Below are positions 22,635-32,392 of a stretch of 64,000 nt of DNA, in pieces. Made by a program: the position numbers and the translations under genes. Numbering within the stretch: position 1 is the stretch's first letter; each line of letters opens with the position of its first letter. Under the pieces are notes generated by a model that searched no databases, was not told the origin of the DNA, and saw nothing but the letters and a program-made list of their open reading frames with translations. Origin of the DNA: Ctena decussata (taxonomy: Eukaryota; Mollusca; Bivalvia; Lucinida; Lucinidae); contig OZ022511.1 of assembly GCA_963989385.1 (NCBI GenBank), positions 1,860,001 through 1,924,000 on the forward strand, written 5' to 3'.

Positions 22635-24418
22635 ACACGCCTGGTAAACTATCACAGGTACCTCCGCGGAGGTACCGATAAAAAGTTGTGACAGGCATCC
22701 GGAGCTACCAGTGACGGACCAAAAATAAACAAAAAAACGGTAGGTATTCGTCTTTTTTGATAAAATACATTATAACCAGGGAGTTTATTTAAAATCAAAG
22801 AATGCTATTCGACCCTTATATACATTAAGTTTTGTCACACAGTATATCCCCGGGAACTGTACATATATATAGAGGATATGACTTTTGAAGTGGCTTTAAG
22901 GTCAGTCAAAAGTACTCAAAACAAGTACAAATCGGTTGTTTTAGGTCCTAAATGCACTTTTCTTGCATAAAAATCTGGATACACTGACGTAAAGTAAACC
23001 TCCTTGCCCAAATATAAATGCCGACAAACTCCAAATAAGACTGGATCGGTAAAAAAAAACAGCTGGAGGTGCCTGTGACGGAATGGAGGTGCCTGTGATG
23101 TAAGAAAATATAGCGAAAATCTGAAGATTTATAGCGGTTGCAAATATTGATGTTCTTCATCTCTAGACCACTGCCTTGAAAGAATCGTTCATTCAACGTC
23201 GCAATTTAATCTATCATAATGCAAATAATTAGGCAATAACTCTTTGAGATGGTGTTTTCGAAATTTAAACATTGAATTTCATGATATACGCATTATGATA
23301 GCTTAGTGGGACGTTGACTGAATGAATCTTGCCAGGCAGTGGTTAAAGGTAGGTTCCTGTACTTTGGAATGCATCATAATTTTGATGATCTTTCATCCAA
23401 GTTGTTGGAAAGCACTTATAAAAGGGAATGAATAAGTTTCACTAAAAAGTGTAAATCAAAAAAATATTAGAAAAGTTATTTTGCAAGGGATTTCCTAACT
23501 CTGCTTCGCACACCAGTTAGCGCTTTTTTAGTTCGCGCCAAAAATAGATAACGCAGCTGACGTCATGCTGCATTGCATTTTGGGATAGTTTTAACTCATC
23601 CGCCATGCCAAGACCTCTAGGAGAGCTCACGGCAAGGGAAAATTGACCTTTGTAGAATGGCATCAGAAATTGCGCACTTATAGACATAATAAACATAGTT
23701 ATTTTTAGAACTGGAATTCCAACGAAAGAAAATAAACCAAAGGGGAAAACGACTATTTTATTTAACATCTGACGAGTTTCTCAGTAGCAACAAATTCAGA
23801 AAAATAAGAGAATTCAATACTGCTCAGAAAAAGACGAAATTATTTTGTGGACAATTGTTATCGCTAGTCCAGGAACCTACCTTTAAGAGAAGATGTCAAT
23901 ATTTCCAGCTGCAATAACTACTCAGATTTTCACTATATTTGATTACATCACAGGCACCTCCACACCATTGCAGGCACCTCCAGCTCTTGTTTTGAAAAAT
24001 CATGCCTTATTTCTAGTCAATCGACATCTATATTTTAGCAAGGAGGTTACCTTAACACCAGTGTGCCGAGAAAAACAGAATCGTATGCAAGATCACTGCA
24101 TTTAAGACAAAAAACGGCCGAATTCTTTATGTTTTGAGTACTGTGGGCTGACATCAAAGCCACTTCAAAAGTCGTATCTTTGGTTAATATGGAAAGTTCA
24201 GGGGGATATAATGTGTGACAAAACTGTATGTCTATAAGGGTCGAATAGCAGTTTTTGATTTTTAATAAACTCCCTGGTTAATTTATATTTTGTCAAAAAA
24301 GGGGAATACCTACCGTTTGTTGTCATTTTTTGGACAGTCACAGGCAGCTCCAGGTGCCTGTCACGACTTTTTATCGGTACCTCCGCCGGAGGTACCTGTG
24401 ATAGTTTACCAGGCGTGT
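22635..24418. mobile_element. large foldback element 3, 1784 bp
   Basis: The ends ACACGCCTGGTAAACTATCA and its complement start inverted arms of several hundred bp. These arms include TACCTCCGCGGAGGTACC palindromes, AAACTCCCTGGTTA-type blocks and GACTTTTGAAGTGGCTTTAA with its complement. The arms approach one another around 23215-23290 (ATCATAATGC ... GCATTATGAT). Flanks share GGA (22632-22634 and 24419-24421), a possible 3-bp target duplication. The right arm carries the insertion at 23347-23882. No coding frame is supported. Confidence 0.8.
23347..23882. mobile_element. TTAA-flanked DNA element, 536 bp
   Basis: The inverted ends AGGTAGGTTCCTG and CAGGAACCTACCT are bounded on both sides by TTAA (23343-23346, 23883-23886). 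Deleting the block rejoins the arm of foldback 3: AGGCAGTGGTTAA then GAGAAGATGTCAATATTT mirrors the left arm near 23150. TTAA duplications are typical of piggyBac-like elements, although the terminal bases are not the usual CCC. The 83-residue minus frame inside is not recognisable. Confidence 0.8.
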
Positions 24419-24424
24419 GGAAGG

Positions 24425-25260
24425 TCGTCGGGGCATCACATATGATTTTTACAACAATACCTTTCCACCTAGTCCTGTCTTCAGCTGCCCTAGTTTAGCT
24501 AGCAAAGTCCACCCCTGTCCACTCCTTAATCTGTCTACCTCGTCTTCTTTTCCATTTCACTGTGCCCTGCGGAACTGTCTTTGCTAAGCCAGAAGACCTT
24601 TAGATGTGGCCAAGCCACCTCATTTTTAGTTTCTTGACCAAGGTCGTCATATTCACCAATGACTGCTTGGATCTTTTTGTGAACTTCCTCATTAGTGAAA
24701 TGCTCCTTGTACGAGATGTTCATTAACCTTCGGTGGCATCTCATCTCAAAGACATGCGTTCTTTTCACTAACTCTGCTGTCAAGGTCCATGACTCACAGA
24801 CATACAGAAATATGGTTATGACAAGGGAGCCCATCGCCCATCAGTCTCACCATTGATCCAAGAGAAATGTTGTTATCTCTCCATATTGGATTCAGCTTGA
24901 TCAGAGCTGCAGTGGTTTGTGCAATCCTTGAGACAACTTCCAGTTTTGAGCCTTCATCTGAGACAATTGCTCCAAGGTACTTGAAACTTGTAACCGTTTA
25001 CAAGCTTCTGTCCTTTAACCATGATCTCCCTCTGGCTGCCATTGATGCTGTTTGTCATTAGCTTGTCTTCTCAGAACTTATCTCCATTTTATACCTTGTG
25101 CAGGTTTTGTTGAGACTTTCAACTACACGCCTACCAATCGCTCTCATGCGAAACCACGGTTCAGAACGTCAATCCATGAGAGGAGTTTCCGGTTTTGCAG
25201 TAGGGGAGCCAAAATCGTAAACAAATTTGACATCAGCACAAAGTTTGAGGTATTTATTTC
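24425..25260 (-). pseudogene. LINE reverse transcriptase, C-terminal part (broken)
   Basis: Minus-strand reading gives, in order, LKTVTSFKYLGAIVSDEGSK (near 25000), then IAQTTAALIKLNPIWRDN, then MGSLVITIFLYVCESWTLTA, ELVKRTHVFEMRCHRRLMNI and SYKEHFTNEEVHKKIQAVIG. These are the thumb and C-terminal blocks (FKYLG, LYxCESWTL, FEMRCxRRL, TNEEVxxKI) of a common invertebrate non-LTR retrotransposon polymerase, with ...EWTGVDFA-like sequence downstream near 24500. Frames shift several times. The catalytic half is displaced to 26196-26340, separated by later insertions. Confidence 0.75.
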
Positions 25261-25564
25261 CTCTGAAAACTATTTGTGCAAAATATAAGAAAGCTATTTG
25301 TCACATATAGATTGTTTCTTCGACACATGAAAGGATTAGACACATGGTCATGCATTTTTCCAGATATGCATTTCGTACGGCGGAGCATGTGTTGAAGGTC
25401 AATCTCGGCGATATGTACATGTAGGGAAACGTCGCATTCTCTTGCTCTGACCTTGTCAGTTGCAAAAAAGTTACCAGAACTACTGTATGCGTGAATCCAA
25501 ACGTTTAAAGTAAGCTTTTTGCGTTGGACATTCTAGTTTTTAGAAAATATACATAAAAAATGGC

Positions 25565-25957
25565 GTCGTCAGCCCGGTTCCGCATGAGATGATAGAAAAT
25601 ATAAGGAATTTTATCAAACACAAAAACAGCTTCTACACAATAACTGGATCAAAACTAAGATGAACTCTGTAATATATATCATAATTTATACATTGCAAAT
25701 GACCTTCTGGTTGTTTTAATCCCCGTTTGTCTGTTTTTGAGGCATGCAAGAGGGTTTTAAAGAGGGTTTGCCAAAGGCCTAAAAAGGCAAACGGGGAATA
25801 ATAACAGCGTATAAGTAGTCATCTGCAATGTATAAAATAATGATTTATCACGGAGTTCATGTTAGTTTTGATTCAATCATTATTCAGAAACTGTTTTTGT
25901 TTTTCATTAAAATTCCTTATATTTTCCATCATCTCATGCGGAACCGGGCTGACGATG
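25565..25957. mobile_element. foldback element inserted in the LINE pseudogene, about 393 bp
   Basis: GTCGTCAGCCCGGTTCCGCA and GCGGAACCGGGCTGACGAT are inverted ends. The arms continue through ATAAGGAATTTTAT / ATTAAAATTCCTTAT and TTTATACATTGCAAATGACC with its complement. The core is ATCCCCGTTTGTCTG ... AGGCAAACGGGGAAT. No coding frame. Confidence 0.75.
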
Positions 25958-26054
25958 TCAAGTTTTTGCGTATATTTTCTACATGTATATGCTAAACTGT
26001 CCATCACGGAAAGCTTTTTTCCAACCGTTGGATTACACTTCCACGAAAGTATGT

Positions 26055-26126
26055 GGCCAGACCGGGATTCGAACCCAGGACCTCTGACTTACGAGTCAGG
26101 TGCCCTACCGATTGCGCTACCCGGCC
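26055..26126 (-). tRNA. tRNA-Thr(CGT)-like sequence, probably pseudogene or SINE head
   Basis: On the minus strand the acceptor arms GGCCGGG and TCTGGCC pair fully with wobbles. TA at positions 8-9 and an A-box TAGCGCAATCGG follow, and the T-arm is CTGGG-TTCGAAT-CCCGG with a perfect B-box GGTTCGAATCC. The anticodon stem CTGAC/GTCAG encloses only six bases, TCGTAA, one short of normal, so a CGT anticodon is implied but the loop is defective. It sits within decayed LINE and foldback DNA. I favour a tRNA pseudogene or tRNA-derived SINE over a working tRNA. Confidence 0.55.
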
Positions 26127-26195
26127 CGGCGATTCTGCTAATGTTGAAGATACTTTTCACATATGATTTCGAAGTTCAAGATCTGTCCTATGGTG

Positions 26196-26340
26196 CTTCC
26201 TCTCGCTCTCAACCCAGCCTGTTCTTCAGCGATAATCTCTTCAGCTTGGGGGTTGAGCCTGTTAAAGATGACTTTCAGCATGACTTTACGCGGATGACTG
26301 ATGAGGTTGATCGTTCTGTAGTTCTGGTAGTGTTATAGCT
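26196..26340 (-). pseudogene. LINE reverse transcriptase, N-terminal RT block
   Basis: The minus strand reads YRTINLISHPRKVMLKVIFN followed by RLNPQAEEIIAEEQ and AGFRARGST-like sequence, the NYRxISLxSxxxKVxxKxxxxR...xxxxQxGFRxxxST block of non-LTR reverse transcriptases. It belongs with the fragments at 24425-25260. The stretch between them holds the foldback at 25565 and the tRNA-like sequence. Confidence 0.75.
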
Positions 26341-26790
26341 ATCACTAATTTGAATAATGGATAGCCATAATTTGAATTAGTGATATCAGTCCGATCTATA
26401 AATATCACTAATGAGAATTATTGATATCACCTACTCGAATTATGGGTATTCATGATTTCATTTATGGATATCTATAAATAGGCTAATTATGTATATCCAT
26501 AATTCGAATTATGGATATCCGTAATTTGAATTAGTGATATCAATAAATCGAGCTGAATTATTGATATCCATATTTCAAATTATGGATATCCATAAATCAC
26601 CGCAGAGCAGTCGTTATTGAAACTTATTATTTGAAATGACGAATTACTGATATCCATAATTATAATGTGATATTCATAAATAAGCCGACTTATTGATATC
26701 CATAATTCGAATTATGGATATCGCTTTTTCGAATTATGGATATTTCTTGTTCGATTTATTGATATCCATTGGTAACCATAGTTCGAATAA
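26335..26790. repeat. array of GATATC-centred palindromes
   Basis: Eleven GATATC hexamers occur in about 430 bp, mostly as ATGGATATCCATAA or TAATTCGAATTATGGATATC. Many units are internal palindromes and spacing varies (about 25-60 bp), so this is not a simple period repeat. GAATTC-like TTCGAA centres alternate with GATATC centres. No frame or element end is obvious. Confidence 0.7.
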
Positions 26791-27039
26791 GAGGTATAAA
26801 TGAAAAAAATTGATGCCACGGTCCATAATTCGAATCCTTCATGGTTCATCCTTCATAAAAGACATGCTTTATGACTGACATATTTCTCATGATTTACCTT
26901 TTTGACATTTGTACTTTTTCGCAATCGGTGACCCCAGACCAACCCAGCGTATATTTTCACAAAAATTCTCTAGCCGAGATCAGTATCGCGTTGGCGGACC
27001 GAGGTGGTGAGGACATTGTGACTTCCCTTTTGACTCCAT

Positions 27040-28506
27040 TTGACAATGGGTAGCTTTACTTCCAATCATGTCTTCGCCGCTACTGTCCGCCTACGTACTA
27101 GCCGAGTGCACCGTCGTCTACTCAAGTTATGTCATGGCCTCACTGTTGCCTGCCTCTTGTTAACGGTCCTGCAGGGCGATGTTGCAGCCACACTTAGTCT
27201 TCAGTCATCAATTAAGTGTACGCCAGATAAACTTATTGAGCATCCAAAACGATGTTTAGTCTGTGGACAGAAAAAACTCGAAAATGTTCTCTTCACAAAA
27301 AAGCTCTTGGGTACCTTTATATGTGTTAATGTATTCGCGTTTTTATTGTTACTTCTTGCAGGTGATGTGCACCCTAATCCCGGACCGGATTCTCTTTCGT
27401 CGTCAAACTCAACCTCTCACTCTAATATGTCTATGTCATTCAGCCACAATCTTAGTATTATTCACTTAAATATTCAAAGCCTTTTACCAAAAATGGAAAT
27501 CCTAGAAGCGGAAATGCAATCCTATGATATTCTCATTTTCACTGAAACATGGCTTACACCACAAATTAGCAATGATGACATAATGATCTCAAATTTTAAT
27601 ATTCCGTACAGGAAAGACAGAGAAGCAAGACAGGGAGGTGGGGTAGCCATATATACCAAAATCGGGGTACATTCAGTTAATAGATCCGAATTACTATATA
27701 ATAATCTTGAAGCAATTTGCATTGAGATAAAACTTCAGTCCCATAAGTTTCTGTTGTGCGGCCTGTATAGACCTCCTAACTCTGGAATTGAATACTGGGA
27801 TCTGATAGATCAGTCCTTTGACAACATGAGCACTTCAAACATTAAAGACTTGGTTATCCTGGGTGATTTTAATTGCGACATGCTGAAGGATGATGCAAAT
27901 AATAAAATGTCCCAACTAATTTTGTCCTACAATCTTCAACAGCTCATAGATGAACCTACAAATTATACGGAACATTCGGCATCTCTTATAGATCTTGTTC
28001 TTGTAAATAATTCCAGTAACGTGATACACAGTGATGTGATTTCTCCCTTTGTACCGGACCTCATAAGATACCATTGCCCAGTCATCTTAGTCTTGAAATA
28101 TAGAAACCCCCCAAAAAATACTTTCAGGCGTCATATTTGGTTATACGAAAAGGGTGATTACAATAAATACCGACATATGTTAAACGAAACTGACTGGGAC
28201 TCAATTCTATCAACATCTGACTTAAATGAAACTGTCAACAAATTTACAGATGTCATTGTCAAGTCTGCAAAGGCTGCAATACCAAACAAAACTGTTACTA
28301 TCAGACCAAGTGAACCAAAGTGGATAAATTGTTATATTAAACGGCAAATTCGACAAAGAAAAAGGTTATTTAGAGCCGCAAAAAGACTTGATAACGCAAC
28401 AATATGGGCAAAATTTAGACAAAAACGAAATGCTGTTACTAAGTTAATACGAGAGGCAAAAAAGAAACATAATGAAAAGCTTGCTAGTGAACTAAGATTC
28501 CATTAA
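27040..28506 (+). CDS. LINE endonuclease part with 2A-like motif
   Basis: The 488-residue frame encodes the first part of the retrotransposon polyprotein. A CxxC pair (RCLVCGQKK) lies near residue 73. A hydrophobic run at about 91-107 ends in LLLLLAGDVHPNPGP (through 116), which resembles the 2A ribosome-skipping peptide D(V/I)ExNPGP but has His in place of Glu. Endonuclease blocks follow: HLNIQSLLPKM, IFTETWL with the catalytic Glu, GGVAIYT, GLYRPPNS, LGDFNCDM, SLIDLVLVNN and the terminal RYHCPVIL with catalytic His. The enzyme nicks target DNA to prime reverse transcription. The frame stops at 28504-28506 just after LASELRFH. The natural continuation (SINIKTWFKIS) is open in the +1-shifted frame from 28496, so the stop is a frameshift and not a domain end. 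Confidence 0.85.
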   Translation: MTMGSFTSNHVFAATVRLRTSRVHRRLLKLCHGLTVACLLLTVLQGDVAATLSLQSSIKCTPDKLIEHPKRCLVCGQKKLENVLFTKKLLGTFICVNVFAFLLLLLAGDVHPNPGPDSLSSSNSTSHSNMSMSFSHNLSIIHLNIQSLLPKMEILEAEMQSYDILIFTETWLTPQISNDDIMISNFNIPYRKDREARQGGGVAIYTKIGVHSVNRSELLYNNLEAICIEIKLQSHKFLLCGLYRPPNSGIEYWDLIDQSFDNMSTSNIKDLVILGDFNCDMLKDDANNKMSQLILSYNLQQLIDEPTNYTEHSASLIDLVLVNNSSNVIHSDVISPFVPDLIRYHCPVILVLKYRNPPKNTFRRHIWLYEKGDYNKYRHMLNETDWDSILSTSDLNETVNKFTDVIVKSAKAAIPNKTVTIRPSEPKWINCYIKRQIRQRKRLFRAAKRLDNATIWAKFRQKRNAVTKLIREAKKKHNEKLASELRFH

Positions 28507-30580
28507 TATAAAAACATGGTTCAAGATTTCTGCAAATTTATTGAATCCAAACCCAAATACACAATCGATTCCATACCTTGAAACTGATAATATGCTGGCC
28601 GAAACAAATGTAGAAATAGCTGAAGTTCTTAATAACTACTTTACCGAACAATCAACTGTAGATGACTGTAACGCAACATTACCAAACTATATTAGACCCA
28701 GTTATCCTGCATTAGAATCTATTTATATATCCGTTCAAGATGTTAAAGATTCAATAAGCCTGTTAAAAGCAAACAAAGCCCCTGGTCCTGATCTCATAAG
28801 TCCAAAACTCATAATAGAAGGCGCAGACCAACTTAAAGCTCCATTAAGAGAAATATTTAATAAATCATTACGCTTACAACAATTTCCTGATCGATGGAAA
28901 GATGCAAACGTCACTCCCGTGTACAAAAAGGACAGTCCTACTAACCCTTGTAACTACCGACCAATCTCACTTCTTAGCTGCTTAGGTAAACTCATGGAAC
29001 GCTGCATACATAAACATATCTCAAACTATCTGAAACAAAATAACATAATAACTCCATTTCAGTCCGGTTTCCAAAGCGGTGACTCTACCATCAACCAACT
29101 AATTTATTTAAATGATACATTTTTAAATGCTCTTGATAAGGGAAAAGAAGTTCGAATCGTTTTCTGTGACGTTAGTAAAGCATTTGACAGAGTTTGGCAT
29201 AAGGGGCTACTCTTTAAACTCAAATCTATTGGCTTCTCGGGTGATTTATTACAATGGTTTTTAAGCTATCTTAGCAACAGAAGACAACGTGTTTGCATTA
29301 AAGGAACCAACTCATCATGGGTGCATATTAATGCCGGTGTCCCACAAGGCTCGATACTTGGGCCAACTTTATTTCTAATATTTATAAACGACGTTGTAAA
29401 AAACATAAGAACCAACATAAGATTATTTGCCGATGACACCAGCCTTTTTAAAATAGTCGATTGTCCCATAAATGCGGCAATAGAACTAAATATTGACCTT
29501 AAGAACATATATAATTGGGCACGTGAGTGGCTGGTCGATTTTAACGCTACCAAAACAGTCTCCCTAATAATTAGCAAAAAGCGCGCCAAGCCAATTCATC
29601 CTGACCTTTCTATGGCTAACTCCAAAATCAAAGAAGTAAATCAACATAAACACCTTGGGCTCACTTTCTCCAATGACGCCACATGGTCTAATCACATTAA
29701 AGTCATCTCTGAAAAAGCATGGAAAAGAATAGGGTATCTTAGACGCCTTAGATTTCTTCTTGATAGACCGTCTCTCCAAAGAATATATACAACCTTCATT
29801 AGACCACTTCTCGAGTATGGAAACATTGTATGGGATAACTGTACCATGGAAAATAAACGCGCTGTTGAAAATATACAACTTGAGGCCGCTCGGCTCGTAA
29901 CAGGAGGCACAAAACTATGTAGTATTCAAAAACTTTATGACGATACCAAGTGGGAAACCTTACAAAAACGCCGCAGCAAACAAAAATTATATCAGATTTA
30001 TAAAATGATAAATGGTTCAACTCCACCGTACCTACAACAGCTTATACCTTACAGAGTAATGCAATTAAATAGATATCCTGTTAGAAACTCGCAAAACTTT
30101 TCTATACCATTTTCGCGTACTGTTACCTACTCTTCTTCTTTTCTCCCATCAGCGTTGCGCGACTGGAACGCCTTGAGCCAAGACATTAAAAATGCAACGT
30201 CTCTTAGTAGTTTCAAGTATAGGCTAAATAATCCAAAGCGTTGTCTGCCAAAGTATTTTGACAACATGCAGCTGTCTCGTGTCAGCCAGGTCTTACATGC
30301 ACGACTGCGACTAGAATGTAGCTCTTTGAAACACCATTTATATCAGAAAAACTTGATTGATAACCCTTTTTGCTCCTGCGGACAGATAGAGTCGCCTACA
30401 CACTTCTTATTGCACTGTCCTAACTACATACGTCAACGACAACAGTACTTGTCAGTCTTACCTTACCGACTAACAGCCTCAGTTCTTTTGAATGGTATAC
30501 CTAGTGAAAATGTTACGGTGAATGACAATATCTTTAAGCATGTACAACTTTACATTATTGCAACAAAACGGTTCTTATAG
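28496..30580 (+). CDS. LINE reverse transcriptase part (frameshifted from endonuclease)
   Basis: This frame is open from 28496 with no proper ATG at its head, as expected for the severed C-terminal part of one polyprotein. Reverse-transcriptase blocks in order: KAPGPDLISPKL, FPDRWKDANVTPVYKKDSPT, NYRPISLLSCLGKLMERCI, FQSGFQSGDSTINQL, VFCDVSKAFDRVWHKGLL, AGVPQGSILGPTLFLIFIND, the catalytic IRLFADDTSLF and NQHKHLGLTFSND. A thumb region, RPLLEYGNIVWD, follows. The C-terminus has CSCGQIESPTHFLLHCPNYI, a Cys-rich motif typical of CR1-like and related LINEs. All three catalytic aspartates are present (AFD and ADD), so only the frameshift appears to disable this copy. Stop TAG is at 30578-30580. Confidence 0.88.
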   Translation, partial: DSINIKTWFKISANLLNPNPNTQSIPYLETDNMLAETNVEIAEVLNNYFTEQSTVDDCNATLPNYIRPSYPALESIYISVQDVKDSISLLKANKAPGPDLISPKLIIEGADQLKAPLREIFNKSLRLQQFPDRWKDANVTPVYKKDSPTNPCNYRPISLLSCLGKLMERCIHKHISNYLKQNNIITPFQSGFQSGDSTINQLIYLNDTFLNALDKGKEVRIVFCDVSKAFDRVWHKGLLFKLKSIGFSGDLLQWFLSYLSNRRQRVCIKGTNSSWVHINAGVPQGSILGPTLFLIFINDVVKNIRTNIRLFADDTSLFKIVDCPINAAIELNIDLKNIYNWAREWLVDFNATKTVSLIISKKRAKPIHPDLSMANSKIKEVNQHKHLGLTFSNDATWSNHIKVISEKAWKRIGYLRRLRFLLDRPSLQRIYTTFIRPLLEYGNIVWDNCTMENKRAVENIQLEAARLVTGGTKLCSIQKLYDDTKWETLQKRRSKQKLYQIYKMINGSTPPYLQQLIPYRVMQLNRYPVRNSQNFSIPFSRTVTYSSSFLPSALRDWNALSQDIKNATSLSSFKYRLNNPKRCLPKYFDNMQLSRVSQVLHARLRLECSSLKHHLYQKNLIDNPFCSCGQIESPTHFLLHCPNYIRQRQQYLSVLPYRLTASVLLNGIPSENVTVNDNIFKHVQLYIIATKRFL

Positions 30581-31603
30581 CTATCGTTAAATCACGACCA
30601 TCCTAAACTTAAATCTGCATAAAATTTGTTTCATGCCCATTTGTAGGTATAGGTACAGACTCAGTCACTTTAGCTCACACTCCTCTCAAACTGTTATAAC
30701 ATAATATAATGCTAAATGACTCTGTAATGAAGTTACATTTTACAAGTATAAATCTTCGAGCCACATTGGCTTGCAACCTATTCAAACTATTTCTTTCTTT
30801 TTTTTTCTTTCTTTTAAGTACAGTATACAATTTGCTTAGCTCGCGAGCCATTGTAGGTAGGGACAGCTCCAATCACTTTGGCTTGCAAACTTTGCAAAAT
30901 GTTATATACGGGAATGCATCTAGGTTATGGTAATGTTCTTTTTACTTACTTACTACAGCCATAGATACAATTTGCCAAGCTCGCGAGCTACGACAGTCAG
31001 GGATAACACCTAATTACCGAGACTCGCTAACTTGATAAATTGCTATACATCAGTATATACTAAAACATTACCCGCGTGTGATTAAAGAATATTGTTAAGA
31101 TTATTTTTGTTCTGTCATTTTACCTTTTACTCTTGAAAGCAAGGCAAAGTTAGGCAGACAACAGCACACTGGCATTATTTAATGGCTAAAGAAATGATAC
31201 ATATAGTTTTGGGGGTGGGTTGGGGGCCACCGATTGCGAAAACCTTTCTTCTTGTTTCGATCAAATTCAGTCAACATCTTAATTCCCTGTTATCAATATT
31301 TATTATTTGAAGATATCTTTCCACCTTGAATCATTTACTAGCATCTGTTTCTCTATCATTAATATTATTATAATTATTATTCGTCTTACGCATAGCTTTC
31401 TGAGAATATGTCATATGTCGTTTACAGTTATAGAGGTTCAAAGAATACGTTTACATGTGTCATGTTGTGTATATTGTATGTAGTTATATTGTTTGTGAGG
31501 AAATGGACTCTATAAGCTTTGAGCTTCCGTCCAAATCCTCTATGTTCATTGTATATATGTTATCACTGCATGTACATTTCAACAAATAAATACTGTTTAA
31601 ACC

Positions 31604-32284
31604 AAGAAAAATCAGAATGAGAATAGTCTGCACGGGCAAATTGAACGGAAGATTGCGTAAAGAGTCAGTGTAAGGGTCCTTGCTGTTTCTGTTAGGAAAA
31701 TAAACTCCAAGGCTTACTTTCTCATTACGAAGCCCAAACATGTGTGAATCGTTCACTGTAGTGCCCGGAGATACTGCAAATGTGTCGATTGTGTCCGCGG
31801 CCCAAAATCAAAATTGTTGACGAAGCAGCAGTGCCTTTGACATGACCCTGACGAGCTCAGAATTTGCCCCAATTTGAACCATAATTATGTATAAGTGAGA
31901 TTCAGTTTTAAAGAGGAAGTTGATGTGATACAATTTAAGCTAGATTAAATTCGTTAAATAGCTTTTGCGGGTGTTGGTGATATTCATTCTATATGTTTTG
32001 TTTTTTTTCGAACCCTTTCAAGAGCATTTACTTATGTCGAACAGATGATTAAGCAAAGGAGCTCCGGGAGAAAGCCACGTGACCTTCCGTAAGCAGAACT
32101 TGACTTTCTCACTTGTCCGCAAGCCAAGACTGGACCCCCAACAGCGGTGAGAGGCCTGATGAATGTTCAGTTTAAGAGTCGGCGCTCTTCGTTATCCACT
32201 CGAGGCCACGGAGGCCCGTTGGTGGTGATGGAGGTGGATGGGTAGTGGAGTTGGGGCTAATTATTTTATTCCCAAACTATTCGA
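31604..32284. other. intergenic sequence upstream of NF1, distal
   Basis: No gene or repeat structure was recognised here. Confidence 0.35.
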
Positions 32285-32392
32285 CCCAGCAGGCACAAGA
32301 CGTCGAAAAGACGTCGTTCTGATGTTGATGCGACGTCATTACGTCGCATCGACGTCAGAACAACGTCATTACGACGTCATATGCCTGCTGGG
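32285..32392. mobile_element. ACGTC-rich palindromic MITE, family C, copy 1
   Basis: The ends CCCAGCAGGCA and TGCCTGCTGGG enclose 108 bp in which GACGTC or CGACGT units repeat (AAGACGTCG, ATGCGACGTCATTACG, CATCGACGTCAG, TACGACGTCAT). The block is self-complementary around ACGTCATTACGTC. A diverged copy is at 44509-44603. Confidence 0.75.

Larger units (their letters stand above)
27000..31603 (+). mobile_element. non-LTR retrotransposon (CR1/L2-like), nearly full length
   Basis: One polyprotein, broken by a frameshift near 28496-28506, carries an N-terminal hydrophobic/2A-like segment, an apurinic-type endonuclease, reverse transcriptase and a C-terminal Cys-His motif, in the order of CR1/L2-type LINEs. 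There is no RNase H. About 1 kb of 3' sequence follows, with imperfect repeated phrases (CTCGCGAGCCATTGTAGGTAG, AGCTCGCGAGCTACGACAGTC), ending near AAATAAATACTGTTTAAACC. A poly-A tail is absent and target duplications were not found, consistent with CR1/L2-like elements. The left end is approximate. Relatively intact frames suggest a recent insertion. Confidence 0.75.

Noticed and set aside
26055..26126. Functional tRNA-Thr gene
   Set aside because: The anticodon loop is one base short and the context is decayed mobile DNA, so it is listed only as tRNA-like.
25859..26338. 159-residue plus-strand frame
   Set aside because: It crosses the right arm of a foldback element, the antisense of a tRNA-like sequence and the antisense of an RT fragment, so it is a chance frame.
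31484..31756. 90-residue minus-strand frame at the LINE 3' end
   Set aside because: It spans the boundary between LINE 3' sequence and flanking DNA, so it is a chance frame.
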